From: JBLKSS01 sp047607725
GTDB lineage: Bacteria > Pseudomonadota > Gammaproteobacteria > Enterobacterales > Enterobacteriaceae
Direction of reading: 5' to 3'
Assembly (NCBI RefSeq): GCF_047607725.1
Contig: NZ_JBLKSS010000076.1
Span: 1 to 19,507, forward strand
Length of the DNA: 19,507 nucleotides
The position numbers and the translations under genes are program-made. Below, one piece after another: positions 1 to 8,404 of this stretch. Each line of letters opens with the position of its first letter. Position 1 is the stretch's first letter. The notes under the pieces are model-generated. The model had not been told where the DNA came from. It did not search any database and saw nothing but the letters and a program-made list of their open reading frames with translations.

Positions 1-63
1 ACTCAAACCGGGATGGAAATAAAAGTTATTAAAATCAATACAATGTGAAAATTCAATGAGCAT
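1..63 (-). CDS. Possible 5' end of an IS-borne reading frame (partial)
   Basis: An ATG at 63-61 on the minus strand opens 21 codons that stay open to the window edge (MLIEFSHCIDFNNFYFHPGL...). It lies about 76 bp inside the IS66-like terminus, a plausible place for a first transposase-associated gene. The N-terminus faintly resembles IS66 TnpB proteins, in which a short strand ending in an aromatic-rich stretch precedes a conserved 'DMRK' motif, but that motif would lie outside the window. No convincing ribosome-binding site is visible. The frame is too short to rule out chance. Confidence 0.25.
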   Translation of the reverse strand, partial: MLIEFSHCIDFNNFYFHPGLS

Positions 64-139
64 AAGCGTGTAACGTAGGTTTACTGTCTCATACAACAAA
101 CCCACCAATAATTCAAGACGTCCTCCACGGGGCGCTTAC
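1..139 (-). mobile_element. Terminus of an IS66-type insertion sequence, truncated by window edge
   Basis: Read on the minus strand from 139, the sequence begins GTAAGCGCCCCGTGGAGGAC. Established knowledge: IS66-family elements typically start with GTAAGCG. The segment is clearly more AT-rich than the neighbouring genes, and its outer edge falls exactly where the elyC reading frame is lost. No TnpC C-terminus lies close to this end, so if this is IS66 it is probably the upstream (tnpA/tnpB) end. IS66 elements usually duplicate 8 bp of target; the candidate bases are 140-147 (AATTTTTT), but the other copy is outside the window. After the first seven bases this terminus differs from the one at 19371, so the two may be different elements or opposite ends of one. 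Confidence 0.5.
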
Positions 140-162
140 AATTTTTTCAGGGTAAACAGCAT
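140..162 (-). pseudogene. elyC: elyC (ycbC) 5' remnant, cut by IS insertion
   Basis: On the minus strand an ATG at 162-160 encodes MLFTLKK and then runs into the IS-like terminus, stopping after one hybrid codon. The first residues match my memory of the N-terminus of enterobacterial ElyC (MLFTLKK...), a DUF218-family inner-membrane protein needed for envelope integrity at low temperature. In E. coli elyC lies next to and divergent from cmoM, exactly as here. Only seven codons remain inside the window; the rest, if present, lies beyond the insertion. The short match alone would be weak, but match plus position plus orientation makes the identification reasonable. Confidence 0.7.
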
Positions 163-312
163 GGCGTATCGCTCCGATTGGGTGAAATGTAATCAACCAG
201 CCGCAATCCGGCGCTGGGATGATTCATTCCACGTCAGCCTGTGACAAAATAGGCCCCTCGCGTCCACCGGCGACAAAACATCTTGTCCCGCCGTGGCCGA
301 CCGGAGTCTTTA

Positions 313-1077
313 ATGATACAGGATCGCAATTTCGACGATATCGCCGAAAAATTCGCGCGCTACATCTACGGCACCACTAAAGGAAAGATCCGCCAGGCGG
401 TATTATGGCAAGATCTCCAGGGCCTGCTGCCCCAGCTGCCCCAGCGGCCGCTGTCCATATTGGCCGCCGGCGGCGGCGAAGGGCGCATGGCCGCCCAACT
501 GGCGGCGCTGGGACACGAGGTGGTGCTGTGCGATCTGTCGGCGCAAATGATAGACCGCGCGCAACAGCAGTGCTTTCGCTGCGTCCACGGCGCGATACAG
601 GATATCGCAACGCATTTGGAAAGGCCGGCCGATCTGATATTGTGTCATGCGGTACTGGAATGGGTCGCGCAGCCCGAAGCGTTATTGCAAATACTTAATC
701 AGTGCCTGGCCGGGGATGGCGCGTTGTCATTAATGTTTTACAATAAACACGGCCTGGTGATGCGCAACATGCTGTTGGGCAATATGGCTTTTGTCGCGGC
801 CGGTATGTCGAAAAGGAAAAAACGGTCGTTGATACCCGACCATCCTTGCGATCCCGACGAGGTGTATCGCTGGCTGGAAAAAATGGGACTGCAGCCAATA
901 GGCAAAAGCGGCGTGCGGGTGTTTCATGATTATCTGCAGAATAAACAGCAACAACAGGATGAATTTACCGCACTGCTGGCGATGGAACAACGCTATTGTC
1001 GGCAGGAGCCATTTATAAGTATGAGGCGTTATATCCACGTGATGGCGCGTAAACCCACCCTGAAGGACGCACTATGA
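313..1077 (+). CDS. cmoM: tRNA 5-carboxymethoxyuridine methyltransferase CmoM (SmtA)
   Basis: A 254-residue class I SAM-dependent methyltransferase. CmoM methylates cmo5U at tRNA position 34 to mcmo5U. The start at 313 is chosen because GGAG lies six bases upstream and MIQDRNFDDIAEKFARYIYG aligns with the family N-terminus. The glycine-rich SAM loop is at residues 50-57 (LAAGGGEG) and the ribose-binding acidic residue is at about 74 in CDLSAQMID. The C-terminus (VRVFHDY, RRYIHVMARKP) is conserved. Oddities compared with E. coli as I recall it: the Asp before the glycine loop is Ala51, and about eight residues are missing just after the MIDRA helix (near 80-86), without a frameshift. The stop overlaps the mukF start by four bases (ATGA). 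The frame is intact; full activity is uncertain. Confidence 0.88.
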   Translation: MIQDRNFDDIAEKFARYIYGTTKGKIRQAVLWQDLQGLLPQLPQRPLSILAAGGGEGRMAAQLAALGHEVVLCDLSAQMIDRAQQQCFRCVHGAIQDIATHLERPADLILCHAVLEWVAQPEALLQILNQCLAGDGALSLMFYNKHGLVMRNMLLGNMAFVAAGMSKRKKRSLIPDHPCDPDEVYRWLEKMGLQPIGKSGVRVFHDYLQNKQQQQDEFTALLAMEQRYCRQEPFISMRRYIHVMARKPTLKDAL

Positions 1078-2396
1078 GTGAATTTTCCCAGACTGTACCG
1101 GAACTGGTCGCCTGGGCCCGGAAGAATGATTTCTCACTATCGCTGCCTATTGACCGGCTGGCCTTTGTGCTGGCCATCGCCACGCTCAATAGCGAGCGCA
1201 TGGATGGCGAAATGAGCGAAGGGGAATTGGTGGATGCGTTCCGTTACGTCAGCGAGGGGTTTGAACAGACTCAGGAAACCGTAACCGTACGCGCCAACAA
1301 CGCCATCAACGATCTGGTGCGTCAGCGTCTTCTCAACCGTTTCACCAGCGAGCTGGCGGAAGGGAACGCCATTTACCGCCTGACGCCGCTCGGTATCAGC
1401 ATTAGCGATTATTACATTCGCCAGCGCGAATTCTCCACGCTGCGGCTGTCGGTCCAACTGTCCATTGTTGCGCAGGAATTAAAACGGGCGGCGGACGCGG
1501 CGGAAGAAGACGGCGACGAATTTCACTGGCACCGGCATGTGTTTGCGCCGCTGAAATATTCGGTAGCGGAAATTTTCGACAGCATCGATATGACCCAGCG
1601 CATCATGGATGAACAGCAGCAGGGGGTGAAACAGGATATTGTCGCGCTGCTTAATCAGGACTGGCGTGCCGCCATCTCCAACTGCGAATTGCTGTTATCG
1701 GAAACCTCCGGCACGCTGCGTGAACTGCAAGATACGCTGGAAGCGGCGGGGGACAAGCTACAGGCCAACCTGTTGAGCATCCAGGATGCGACCCTGAGCC
1801 ATGACGAACTGCAGTTCGTCGATAAACTGGTGCTGGATCTGCAAAATAAGCTGGACCGGATCATCAGCTGGGGCCAACAGGCGATCGATCTGTGGATCGG
1901 CTATGACCGGCACGTACACCGCTTTATCCGCACCACCATCGACATGGACAAGAACCGCGTCTTCGCCCAGCGCCTGCGCCAGTCGGTGCAAAACTATTTT
2001 GACGCGCCCTGGGCGCTGACCTACGCCGACGCCGATCGGCTGATGGACATGCGCGATGAAGAGCTGGCGCTGCGCAATGACGAGGTGACCGGCGAATTGC
2101 CGCTGGATATGGAATATGAAGAATTCAACGAGATCCGCGAGCAGATTGCGGCGCTGGTGGACGAGGCGCTGGGGGTGTACAAGCAGCAGCAGCAGCCGCT
2201 CGACCTTGGCGCCGTCATGCGCGATTACCTGGCGCGTTATCCGCGCTCACGCCATTTCGACGTGGCGCGCATCGTCGTAGACCAGGCGGTGCGCCTGGGC
2301 GTGGCCAGGTCAGATTTTACAGGGTTACCCGCCCACTGGCAGGTAATCAACGATTTTGGCGCTAAAGTACAGGCCCATGTCATCGATGAGTATTGA
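1074..2396 (+). CDS. mukF: Chromosome partition protein MukF (kleisin)
   Basis: A 440-residue protein, the same length as E. coli MukF. MukF is the kleisin of the MukBEF condensin: its N-terminal winged-helix region dimerises and binds the MukB neck, its middle segment binds MukE, and its C-terminal winged helix contacts the MukB head. Here the N-terminal domain covers about residues 1-115, followed by long helical segments rich in Glu, Leu and Gln (about 125-310) and a C-terminal region ending near 440. An acidic linker (about 325-360) precedes the C-terminal domain, as in the family. The start ATG overlaps the cmoM stop, and the gene ends about 20 bases inside mukE, so translational coupling is likely. 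No lesion is seen. Confidence 0.96.
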   Translation: MSEFSQTVPELVAWARKNDFSLSLPIDRLAFVLAIATLNSERMDGEMSEGELVDAFRYVSEGFEQTQETVTVRANNAINDLVRQRLLNRFTSELAEGNAIYRLTPLGISISDYYIRQREFSTLRLSVQLSIVAQELKRAADAAEEDGDEFHWHRHVFAPLKYSVAEIFDSIDMTQRIMDEQQQGVKQDIVALLNQDWRAAISNCELLLSETSGTLRELQDTLEAAGDKLQANLLSIQDATLSHDELQFVDKLVLDLQNKLDRIISWGQQAIDLWIGYDRHVHRFIRTTIDMDKNRVFAQRLRQSVQNYFDAPWALTYADADRLMDMRDEELALRNDEVTGELPLDMEYEEFNEIREQIAALVDEALGVYKQQQQPLDLGAVMRDYLARYPRSRHFDVARIVVDQAVRLGVARSDFTGLPAHWQVINDFGAKVQAHVIDEY

Positions 2397-3114
2397 AGAA
2401 AGTTTGCCGGTAAAACTGGCGAAAGCGCTGTCCAACCCGTTATTTCCGGCCCTGGACAGCCAGCTGCGCTCCGGCCGTCACGTCGGCATTGAAGAGCTGG
2501 ATAATCATGCCTTTCTGATGGATTTCCAGGAGGAGCTGGAGGGCTTTTACCGCCGCTATAATGTGGAGCTGCTGCGCGCGCCGGAAGGGTTCTTCTATCT
2601 GCGCCCGCGCTCTACCACCTTGATACCGCGTTCGGTGTTATCGGCGCTGGATATGATGGTCGGCAAAATCCTTTGCTATTTGTATCTGAGCCCTGAAAGA
2701 CTGGCCCATGAAGGCATTTTCAGCCAGCAGGAACTGTACGACGAACTGTTGAGCCTGGCCGATGAGAACAAACTGCTGAAGCTGGTGAACCAACGTTCAA
2801 CCGGCTCGGATCTGGACAGGCAAAAGCTGCAGGAGAAAGTGCGCGCCTCCCTTCACCGCCTGCGCCGGCTGGGCATGGTCTGGTTTATGGGCAATGACGC
2901 CCGCAAATTTCGTATTACGGAATCGGTTTTCCGCTTCGGCGCCGATGTGCGCGCCGGCGACGATCCGCGCGAAGCGCAACTGCGGATGATTCGCGACGGT
3001 GAGGCGATGCCGCTGGAGAACGCCCTGTCGCTCGGCGATGAACAGGATGAAAACGATGAAAATGAGGCGCTCGCCGGCGAAAGCGCGGATGGCCCCGAGG
3101 ATGAACAGGCATGA
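2377..3114 (+). CDS. mukE: Chromosome partition protein MukE
   Basis: A 245-residue accessory (KITE) subunit of the MukBEF condensin. MukE dimers bind the MukF middle region and modulate MukB ATPase and DNA binding. The start at 2377 gives MSSMSIEESLPVKLAKALSN, which aligns with the E. coli N-terminus; an ATG 21 bases upstream at 2356 is in frame but extends beyond family length. The conserved core includes RSGRHVGIEELDNHAFLMDF, RPRSTTLIPRS and FRFGADVRAGDDPREAQ. The C-terminal tail (from about 215) is very acidic and variable, as is usual for MukE. The gene overlaps mukF by 20 bases and mukB by four (ATGA), so all three are probably made from one transcript in a coupled manner. Confidence 0.95.
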   Translation: MSSMSIEESLPVKLAKALSNPLFPALDSQLRSGRHVGIEELDNHAFLMDFQEELEGFYRRYNVELLRAPEGFFYLRPRSTTLIPRSVLSALDMMVGKILCYLYLSPERLAHEGIFSQQELYDELLSLADENKLLKLVNQRSTGSDLDRQKLQEKVRASLHRLRRLGMVWFMGNDARKFRITESVFRFGADVRAGDDPREAQLRMIRDGEAMPLENALSLGDEQDENDENEALAGESADGPEDEQA

Positions 3115-6100
3115 TTGAACGCGGCAAATTCCGCTCACTGACGCTGGTCAACTGGAACGGCTTTTTCGCCCGGACTTTTGATCTGGATGCATTGGTCACC
3201 ACCCTGTCCGGCGGTAACGGCGCGGGTAAATCCACTACCATGGCGGCATTTATTACCGCCTTGATCCCCGATTTAACCTTGCTGCATTTTCGTAATACCA
3301 CCGAAGCCGGCGCCACCAGCGGCTCGCGTGATAAGGGGCTGCACGGCAAGCTGCGCGCCGGGGTGTGCTACTCGGTGCTGGAAGTCGTCAACTCCCGCCA
3401 CCAGCGCGTGCTGGTCGGCGTGCGCCTGCAGCAGATAGCCGGCCGCGACCGCAAAGTGGACATCAAGCCGTTCATGATCCAGGGGCTGCCGGTCAAAATA
3501 ACCCCCACCGAGATCCTGACGATGACGGTGGGCAATCGCCAGGCGCGCGTGCTGCCGCTGCAGGAGCTCAAAGAGCGGGTTGAAGCTATTGAAGGCGTGC
3601 TGTTCAAGCAGTTCAACTCCATCATCGACTACCACTCGCTGATGTTCGATCTCGGCGTGGTGCCGCGCCGGCTGCGCTCCAGCGCCGATCGCAGCAAATA
3701 CTACCGCCTGATTGAGGCGTCGCTCTACGGCGGCATTTCCAGCACGATCACCCGGTCGCTGCGCGACTATCTGCTGCCGGAAAACAGCGGCGTGCGTAAA
3801 GCGTTTCAGGACATGGAGGCGGTGCTGCGCGAAAACCGCCTGACGCTGGAAGCCATTCGCGTCACGCAATCGGATCGTGATTTGTTCAAGCATCTGATAT
3901 CCGAAGCCACCGCGTACGTGGCGGCGGATTATATGCGCCACGCCAACGAACGGCGCCTGCATCTGGACTATGCCCTTACTCTGCGCCGTGACCTGTACGC
4001 CAGCCGTAAGCAGCTGGCCTCCGAGCAGTATCGCCACGTCGATATGGCCCGGGAGCTGTCGGAAATCAGCGGCGGCGAATCGGATTTGGAAACCGATTAC
4101 CAAGCCGCCAGCGATCACCTGAATCTGGTGCAAACCGCGATGCGCCAGCAGGAAAAAATCGGCCGTTACCAGGAGGATTTGGAGGAGCTGACCTTCCTGC
4201 TGGAAGAACAGAATGAAGTGGTGGCCGAATCCGCCGAGCAGCAGCATGAGAACGAAGCGCGGTTGGAGGCGGCCGAGCTAGAGGTGGATGAACTGAAAAG
4301 CCAGCTGGCGGACTATCAGCATGCGCTGGATGTGCAGCAAACGCGCGCCATCCAGTATCAGCAGGCGCTGCAGGCGCTGGATCGCGCCCGAGAGCTGTGC
4401 CAGCTTCCGACGTTGACCTGGGAAGACGCCGCGCCGGCGCTGGACACGTTCAAGGAACGCGAACAGGAAGCGACCGAGCACCTGTTGGGTCTTGAGCAAA
4501 AAATAAATATGGCCGAGGCGGCCAGCAGCCGGTTTGAACAGGCCTATGGCTTGGTGGTGAAAATCGCCGGACAGGTTAGCCGCAGCGACGCCTGGCAGAC
4601 GGCCCGGGAACTCCTCCGTGACGCCGCCTCGCAACGCCACCAGGCGGAGCGGCTGCACGCGTTGCGCAGTCAGCTCAACGAGCTGGAACAGCGGCTGCGC
4701 GAACAGCAGGATGATGAACGGTTGCTGCAGGAATTTTGCCAGCGTATGGGCCAGGATTATCCCCCTGAGGCCCTCGACGCGGTGCAGCAGGAACTGGAGG
4801 TGCGGGTCGAAACGCTGTCGGCGACGGTGTCCGAGGCCGGCGAGCGCCGCCAGACGCTGCGCCAGACGCTGGAGCAGACCACTGCGCGCATCGAACAGCT
4901 TACCGCGCGCGCCCCGGCCTGGCTGGCGGCGCAGGATGCCCTGACGGCGCTCAGTGAGCAAAGCGGCGAAGCGCTGACCAGCAGTCGCCAGGTGACGGAT
5001 ACCATGCAGCTCCTGCTGGAACGCGAGCGGGAGACCACCGTGGAACGCGACGAGGTCACGGGACGCAAGCGGCGTATCGAGGCGCAGATCGAGCGTCTCA
5101 GCCCGCCGGGCGGGACGGAGGATAGCCGCCTGACCTCGCTGGCCGAACGCTTTGGCGGCGTGCTGCTCTCGGAGATTTATGATGACGTTACGCTTGACGA
5201 CGCGCCGTATTTCTCAGCGCTCTATGGCCCCTCCCGCCACGCGATTGTGGTACCGGATTTGTCGCGGGTGCGCGAACAGCTGGATGGTCTGGAGGATTGC
5301 CCGGACGACCTCTATTTGATTGAAGGGGATCCGCAGTCGTTCGACGATAACATGTTCGGCGTGGAAGAGCTCCAGGGCGCAGTGCTGGTCAAAGTGGCGG
5401 ACCGTCAGTGGCGCTATTCGCGCTTTCCCGCGGTGCCGCTATTCGGCCGCGCCGCGCGCGAAAGCCGGTTGGAAAAACTCACCGCCGAGCGCGATGTACT
5501 GGCGGAACGTTACGCCACGCTCTCGTTCGACGTGCAAAAAATTCAGCGTCAGCATCAGGCGTTCAGCCGCTTTATCGGCGTTCACCTGGCGGTGGCGTTC
5601 GAGCCGGATCCGGAAGCGGATATGCGCGCGATCAACGCCCTGCGCGGCGAATTGGAACGTGAACTTAGCGACCACCACGGGCAGAATCAGCAAAGCCGGC
5701 AGCAATATGATCAGGCGCGTGAGGGGCTGCAACTGCTCAACCGGCTTATCCCCCGGCTTGGTGTCCTGCTGGACGACCAGCTGCAGGACCGGCTGGAGAC
5801 GGTGCAGGCCGATTGGCAAGATGCGCAGGACGCGGCCCACTACCTGATCCAGCACCAAAAGGCGCTGGATCAGCTCGAGCCGCTGGCGGCGGTGCTGCAA
5901 AGCGACCCCGAACAGCATGAGCAATTGCGTGCCGACTATGAGCTGGCGCAACAGACCCAGCGCCAGGCGCGGCAACAGGCGTTTGCCCTGACAGAGGTGG
6001 TCCAGCGCCGCGCCCACTTCAGCTATTCCGATTCCGCCGGCATGCTGAGCGAAAATACCGATCTGAACGATAAGCTGCGCCAGCGTCTGGAGCGGGCGGA

Positions 6101-7574
6101 GGCCGAGCGCAGCCAGGCGCGTGACGGGCTGCGCGCCCATCAGGCTCAGCTTACGCAGTTCAGCCAGGTACAAGCGTCGTTAAAAAGTTCTTACGAAGCC
6201 AAGAAGGATATGCTCAAGGAATTGATGCAGGAGCTCAACGACATCGGGGTGCAGGCCGACGCCAATGCGGAAGCGCGCGCCCGCGAACGCCGGGATCAGC
6301 TGCACATGGCCCTGAGCCAGAACCGCGGTCGCCGTAACCAGCTGGAAAAACAGCTGACGTTCTGCGAAGCGGAAATGGACGCTTTACAGAAAAAGTTGCG
6401 CAAGCTGGAACGTGATTATTATCAAACCCGCGAGCAGGTGGTCAGCGCCAAGGCCAGCTGGTGCGCGGTGCTGCGCCTGGTGAAGGAAAACGGCGTCGAA
6501 CGCCGCCTGCACCGCCGCGAGCTGGCCTATATGGAAGCCGAGGATCTGCGTTCCATGTCGGACAAAGCGCTGGGTGCGCTGCGGTTGGCGGTGGCGGATA
6601 ACGAACATCTGCGTGATGTGCTGCGGCTGTCGGAAGATCCCAAGCGGCCAGAGCGCAAAATCCAGTTCTTTATCGCGGTTTACCAGCATCTACGCGAGCG
6701 TATCCGCCAAGATATTATCCGCACCGACGACCCGGTGGAAGCCATTGAGCAGATGGAAATCGAGCTGAATCGCTTGACGGAAGAGTTGACCGCCCGCGAG
6801 CAGAAACTGGCCATCAGTTCCAAAAGCGTGGCCAACATTATCCGTAAAACTATCCAGCGTGAGCAGAATCGTATTCGCACGCTCAATCAGGGGTTGCAGG
6901 CGGTCAGTTTCGGCCAAGTAAAAAGCGTGCGTCTGAACGTCAGCGTGCGCGAAGCCCATGCGACGCTGTTGGATGTGTTGAGCGAGCAGCAAGAGCAGCA
7001 TCAGGACCTGTTCAGCAGCCCGCGCCTGACGTTTTCCGAAGCGCTGGCCAAGCTGTATCAGCGGCTAAATCCGCAAATCGATATGGGGCAGCGCACGCCG
7101 CAAACCGTCGGCGAGGAACTGCTGGATTACCGCAACTATCTGGAAATGGAAGTGGAGGTCAACCGCGGCGCCGACGGCTGGTTGCGCGCGGAGAGCGGGG
7201 CGTTGTCCACCGGTGAGGCCATCGGTACCGGTATGTCGATTCTGGTGATGGTGGTGCAAAGCTGGGAAGAGGAGTCCAGTCGGCTGCGCGGCAAAGATAT
7301 CTCGCCGTGCCGGCTGTTGTTCCTGGATGAAGCCGCGCGGCTGGATGCGAAATCCATCGCCACGCTGTTCGAGCTGTGTGACCGGCTACAGATGCAGCTT
7401 ATCATCGCCGCCCCGGAAAATATCAGCCCGGAGAAAGGCACTACCTATAAATTGGTGCGTAAAGTGTTCAACAACCAGGAGCATGTTCATGTGGTGGGGC
7501 TGCGCGGTTTTGGCGCCGAGCAGGCTACGCCGTCGTCAACGGCCTTGACCGAGACCGACAGTCAGGCTGGATAA
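3111..7574 (+). CDS. mukB: Chromosome partition protein MukB (SMC-like ATPase)
   Basis: A 1487-residue SMC-like motor of the MukBEF condensin, which compacts and segregates the chromosome and interacts with topoisomerase IV. The Walker A motif GGNGAGKST is at residues 34-42. The ABC signature LSTGEA starts at about 1365, and Walker B LLFLDEAA has Asp1406 and Glu1407. Between the heads, long coiled-coil arms (about 290-640 and 820-1240) flank the hinge (about 650-790), which is strongly conserved (LAERFGGVLLSEIYDD, DAPYFSALYGPSRHAIVVPD). Length and every catalytic motif match the E. coli protein. It is the last gene of the cmoM-mukFEB operon; no clear terminator follows. The intact frame, the longest in the window, contrasts with broken genes nearby and indicates continuing selection. 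Confidence 0.98.
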   Translation: MIERGKFRSLTLVNWNGFFARTFDLDALVTTLSGGNGAGKSTTMAAFITALIPDLTLLHFRNTTEAGATSGSRDKGLHGKLRAGVCYSVLEVVNSRHQRVLVGVRLQQIAGRDRKVDIKPFMIQGLPVKITPTEILTMTVGNRQARVLPLQELKERVEAIEGVLFKQFNSIIDYHSLMFDLGVVPRRLRSSADRSKYYRLIEASLYGGISSTITRSLRDYLLPENSGVRKAFQDMEAVLRENRLTLEAIRVTQSDRDLFKHLISEATAYVAADYMRHANERRLHLDYALTLRRDLYASRKQLASEQYRHVDMARELSEISGGESDLETDYQAASDHLNLVQTAMRQQEKIGRYQEDLEELTFLLEEQNEVVAESAEQQHENEARLEAAELEVDELKSQLADYQHALDVQQTRAIQYQQALQALDRARELCQLPTLTWEDAAPALDTFKEREQEATEHLLGLEQKINMAEAASSRFEQAYGLVVKIAGQVSRSDAWQTARELLRDAASQRHQAERLHALRSQLNELEQRLREQQDDERLLQEFCQRMGQDYPPEALDAVQQELEVRVETLSATVSEAGERRQTLRQTLEQTTARIEQLTARAPAWLAAQDALTALSEQSGEALTSSRQVTDTMQLLLERERETTVERDEVTGRKRRIEAQIERLSPPGGTEDSRLTSLAERFGGVLLSEIYDDVTLDDAPYFSALYGPSRHAIVVPDLSRVREQLDGLEDCPDDLYLIEGDPQSFDDNMFGVEELQGAVLVKVADRQWRYSRFPAVPLFGRAARESRLEKLTAERDVLAERYATLSFDVQKIQRQHQAFSRFIGVHLAVAFEPDPEADMRAINALRGELERELSDHHGQNQQSRQQYDQAREGLQLLNRLIPRLGVLLDDQLQDRLETVQADWQDAQDAAHYLIQHQKALDQLEPLAAVLQSDPEQHEQLRADYELAQQTQRQARQQAFALTEVVQRRAHFSYSDSAGMLSENTDLNDKLRQRLERAEAERSQARDGLRAHQAQLTQFSQVQASLKSSYEAKKDMLKELMQELNDIGVQADANAEARARERRDQLHMALSQNRGRRNQLEKQLTFCEAEMDALQKKLRKLERDYYQTREQVVSAKASWCAVLRLVKENGVERRLHRRELAYMEAEDLRSMSDKALGALRLAVADNEHLRDVLRLSEDPKRPERKIQFFIAVYQHLRERIRQDIIRTDDPVEAIEQMEIELNRLTEELTAREQKLAISSKSVANIIRKTIQREQNRIRTLNQGLQAVSFGQVKSVRLNVSVREAHATLLDVLSEQQEQHQDLFSSPRLTFSEALAKLYQRLNPQIDMGQRTPQTVGEELLDYRNYLEMEVEVNRGADGWLRAESGALSTGEAIGTGMSILVMVVQSWEEESSRLRGKDISPCRLLFLDEAARLDAKSIATLFELCDRLQMQLIIAAPENISPEKGTTYKLVRKVFNNQEHVHVVGLRGFGAEQATPSSTALTETDSQAG

Positions 7575-7673
7575 AGTTTTTGACCGAGGGTAGGCCAGCG
7601 GTTAATTGAGATGCTTGGCCCCGGCTGACCGTCGGCAGGTTGAGATTTCAGCTCCCGGCCGCACCTCGGCTGA

Positions 7674-7702
7674 TGGCGGTTTTTAGCCGAAATCGGCCGC
7701 CA
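7674..7702. repeat. Inverted repeat with nested stems
   Basis: Outer arms TGGCG and CGCCA enclose an inner perfect repeat GCCGA-AA-TCGGC, with an unpaired run of mostly T on one side. It starts about 100 bases after the mukB stop. There is no T-run on the 3' side of either strand, so it is not a typical rho-independent terminator. It could be a stabilising hairpin at the end of the muk transcript. Confidence 0.45.
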
Positions 7703-7755
7703 ATGGGTTGCGGTTTTCGACCCTGATTGAACCAGATTATTGCGCGCGCCGACAG

Positions 7756-7774
7756 GCTCGCCATCCCGGCGAGC
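7756..7774. repeat. GC-rich perfect hairpin
   Basis: Arms GCTCGCC (7756-7762) and GGCGAGC (7768-7774) with loop ATCCC make a perfect 7-bp stem. No T-run follows on either strand. A shorter repeat (ATCGC-CGCC-GCGAT) lies about 30 bases downstream, so this part of the gap is unusually rich in potential secondary structure. Confidence 0.45.
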
Positions 7775-7966
7775 GCGAAAGCATGCCGTAACCCTCGCAG
7801 ATCGCCGCCGCGATGGCTCCTTTTGCAGTAGTGCGACAGTCGGTTATTTCCTGCGCGCGTCCCACTTATTGCTTTATTAGGTTAGGGGGGAGTGTGCGCC
7901 GGTCCGTCTCACGGGGGCCGGGCCGCGCTTTTTCGTCCCGCCCGTTTCAATACCGCCGGCTACGCA

Positions 7967-7978
7967 GCCGCATGCGGC
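7967..7978. repeat. 12-bp perfect palindrome
   Basis: GCCGCATGCGGC is a perfect 12-bp palindrome. It lies in the gap between mukB and ldtD, just before an AT-rich stretch containing TATACT (7985-7990). It could be an operator-like site for a dimeric protein, but in GC-rich DNA a palindrome of this length may be chance. Confidence 0.3.
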
Positions 7979-8404
7979 AATAGTTATACTCCCTCCTCAG
8001 ACGGCGTTTAAAGCGCGATGAATGAAATCGATCCCTACCTTATGACGAGCCATGTATTGCCCCCCTCGGTTACCGCAGGTTCGCCATCGTGCTTAGCAAG
8101 CGTTGGAGGCGTTGACTGCTGTCGGCAATTATCCGCGCCGTGCCGGGGGAGGTTTCCTTTCTAGGCGGCGATCCACCGCTGTCGGCTCATGCCGCCGAAA
8201 AAAGTAGGCGGTTATTGGGCGTCGCGGCGTGGGCCGTGCGACGATGTCGCCGCCGGCATGACCCAGGGAAATGGTCAAAGGGTAACCGCTTCGCAGGGTT
8301 TCGCTTTGGTTTAGTGCGCAGATTTCCTTTTCTGCTTATATACTACGGTGAACAAGGTCAAAAAAAACATGATAAATTAACTGTTTCACTACAGGGGACA
8401 CAGG

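Larger units (their letters stand above)
7575..8404 (+). other. About 830-bp region without a convincing gene, between mukB and ldtD
   Basis: No frame here looks like a recognisable protein. The longest open stretches are short and lack a ribosome-binding site or family resemblance. A 48-codon frame from 8018 to 8164 has neither. The region carries several short inverted repeats, listed separately. Near its end, about 60 bases before the ldtD start, is an AT-rich stretch with TATACT (8339-8344), a possible -10 element, but I see no good -35 at the right distance. The region could be a decayed gene whose similarity is no longer visible, or ordinary long intergenic sequence with regulatory structure. 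Confidence 0.6.

Noticed and set aside
270..286. Inverted repeat GACAA-N6-TTGTC upstream of cmoM as an operator
   Set aside because: Only five bases per arm and no matching regulator known to me at this locus; likely chance.
3273..4247. Long minus-strand frame (324 codons) inside mukB
   Set aside because: It is antisense to the strongly conserved MukB coding region and shows no family resemblance. GC-rich, codon-biased genes give such antisense frames by chance.
5439..6173. Minus-strand frame of 244 codons inside mukB
   Set aside because: Same situation: a complementary shadow of the coiled-coil codons, rich in Leu and Gln by mirror of the sense strand, with no start signal.
7650..7880. Minus-strand stretch open for about 75 codons in the mukB-ldtD gap, with a Shine-Dalgarno-like AAAAGGAG
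   Set aside because: No start codon sits at a proper distance, I recognise no family, and a run this long is expected by chance among six frames at this GC content.
8018..8164. 48-codon plus-strand frame starting MNEIDPYLMTSHVL in the gap before ldtD
   Set aside because: No ribosome-binding site, unusual composition for a protein (Cys/Pro/Ser rich towards the end), and no similarity I can name.
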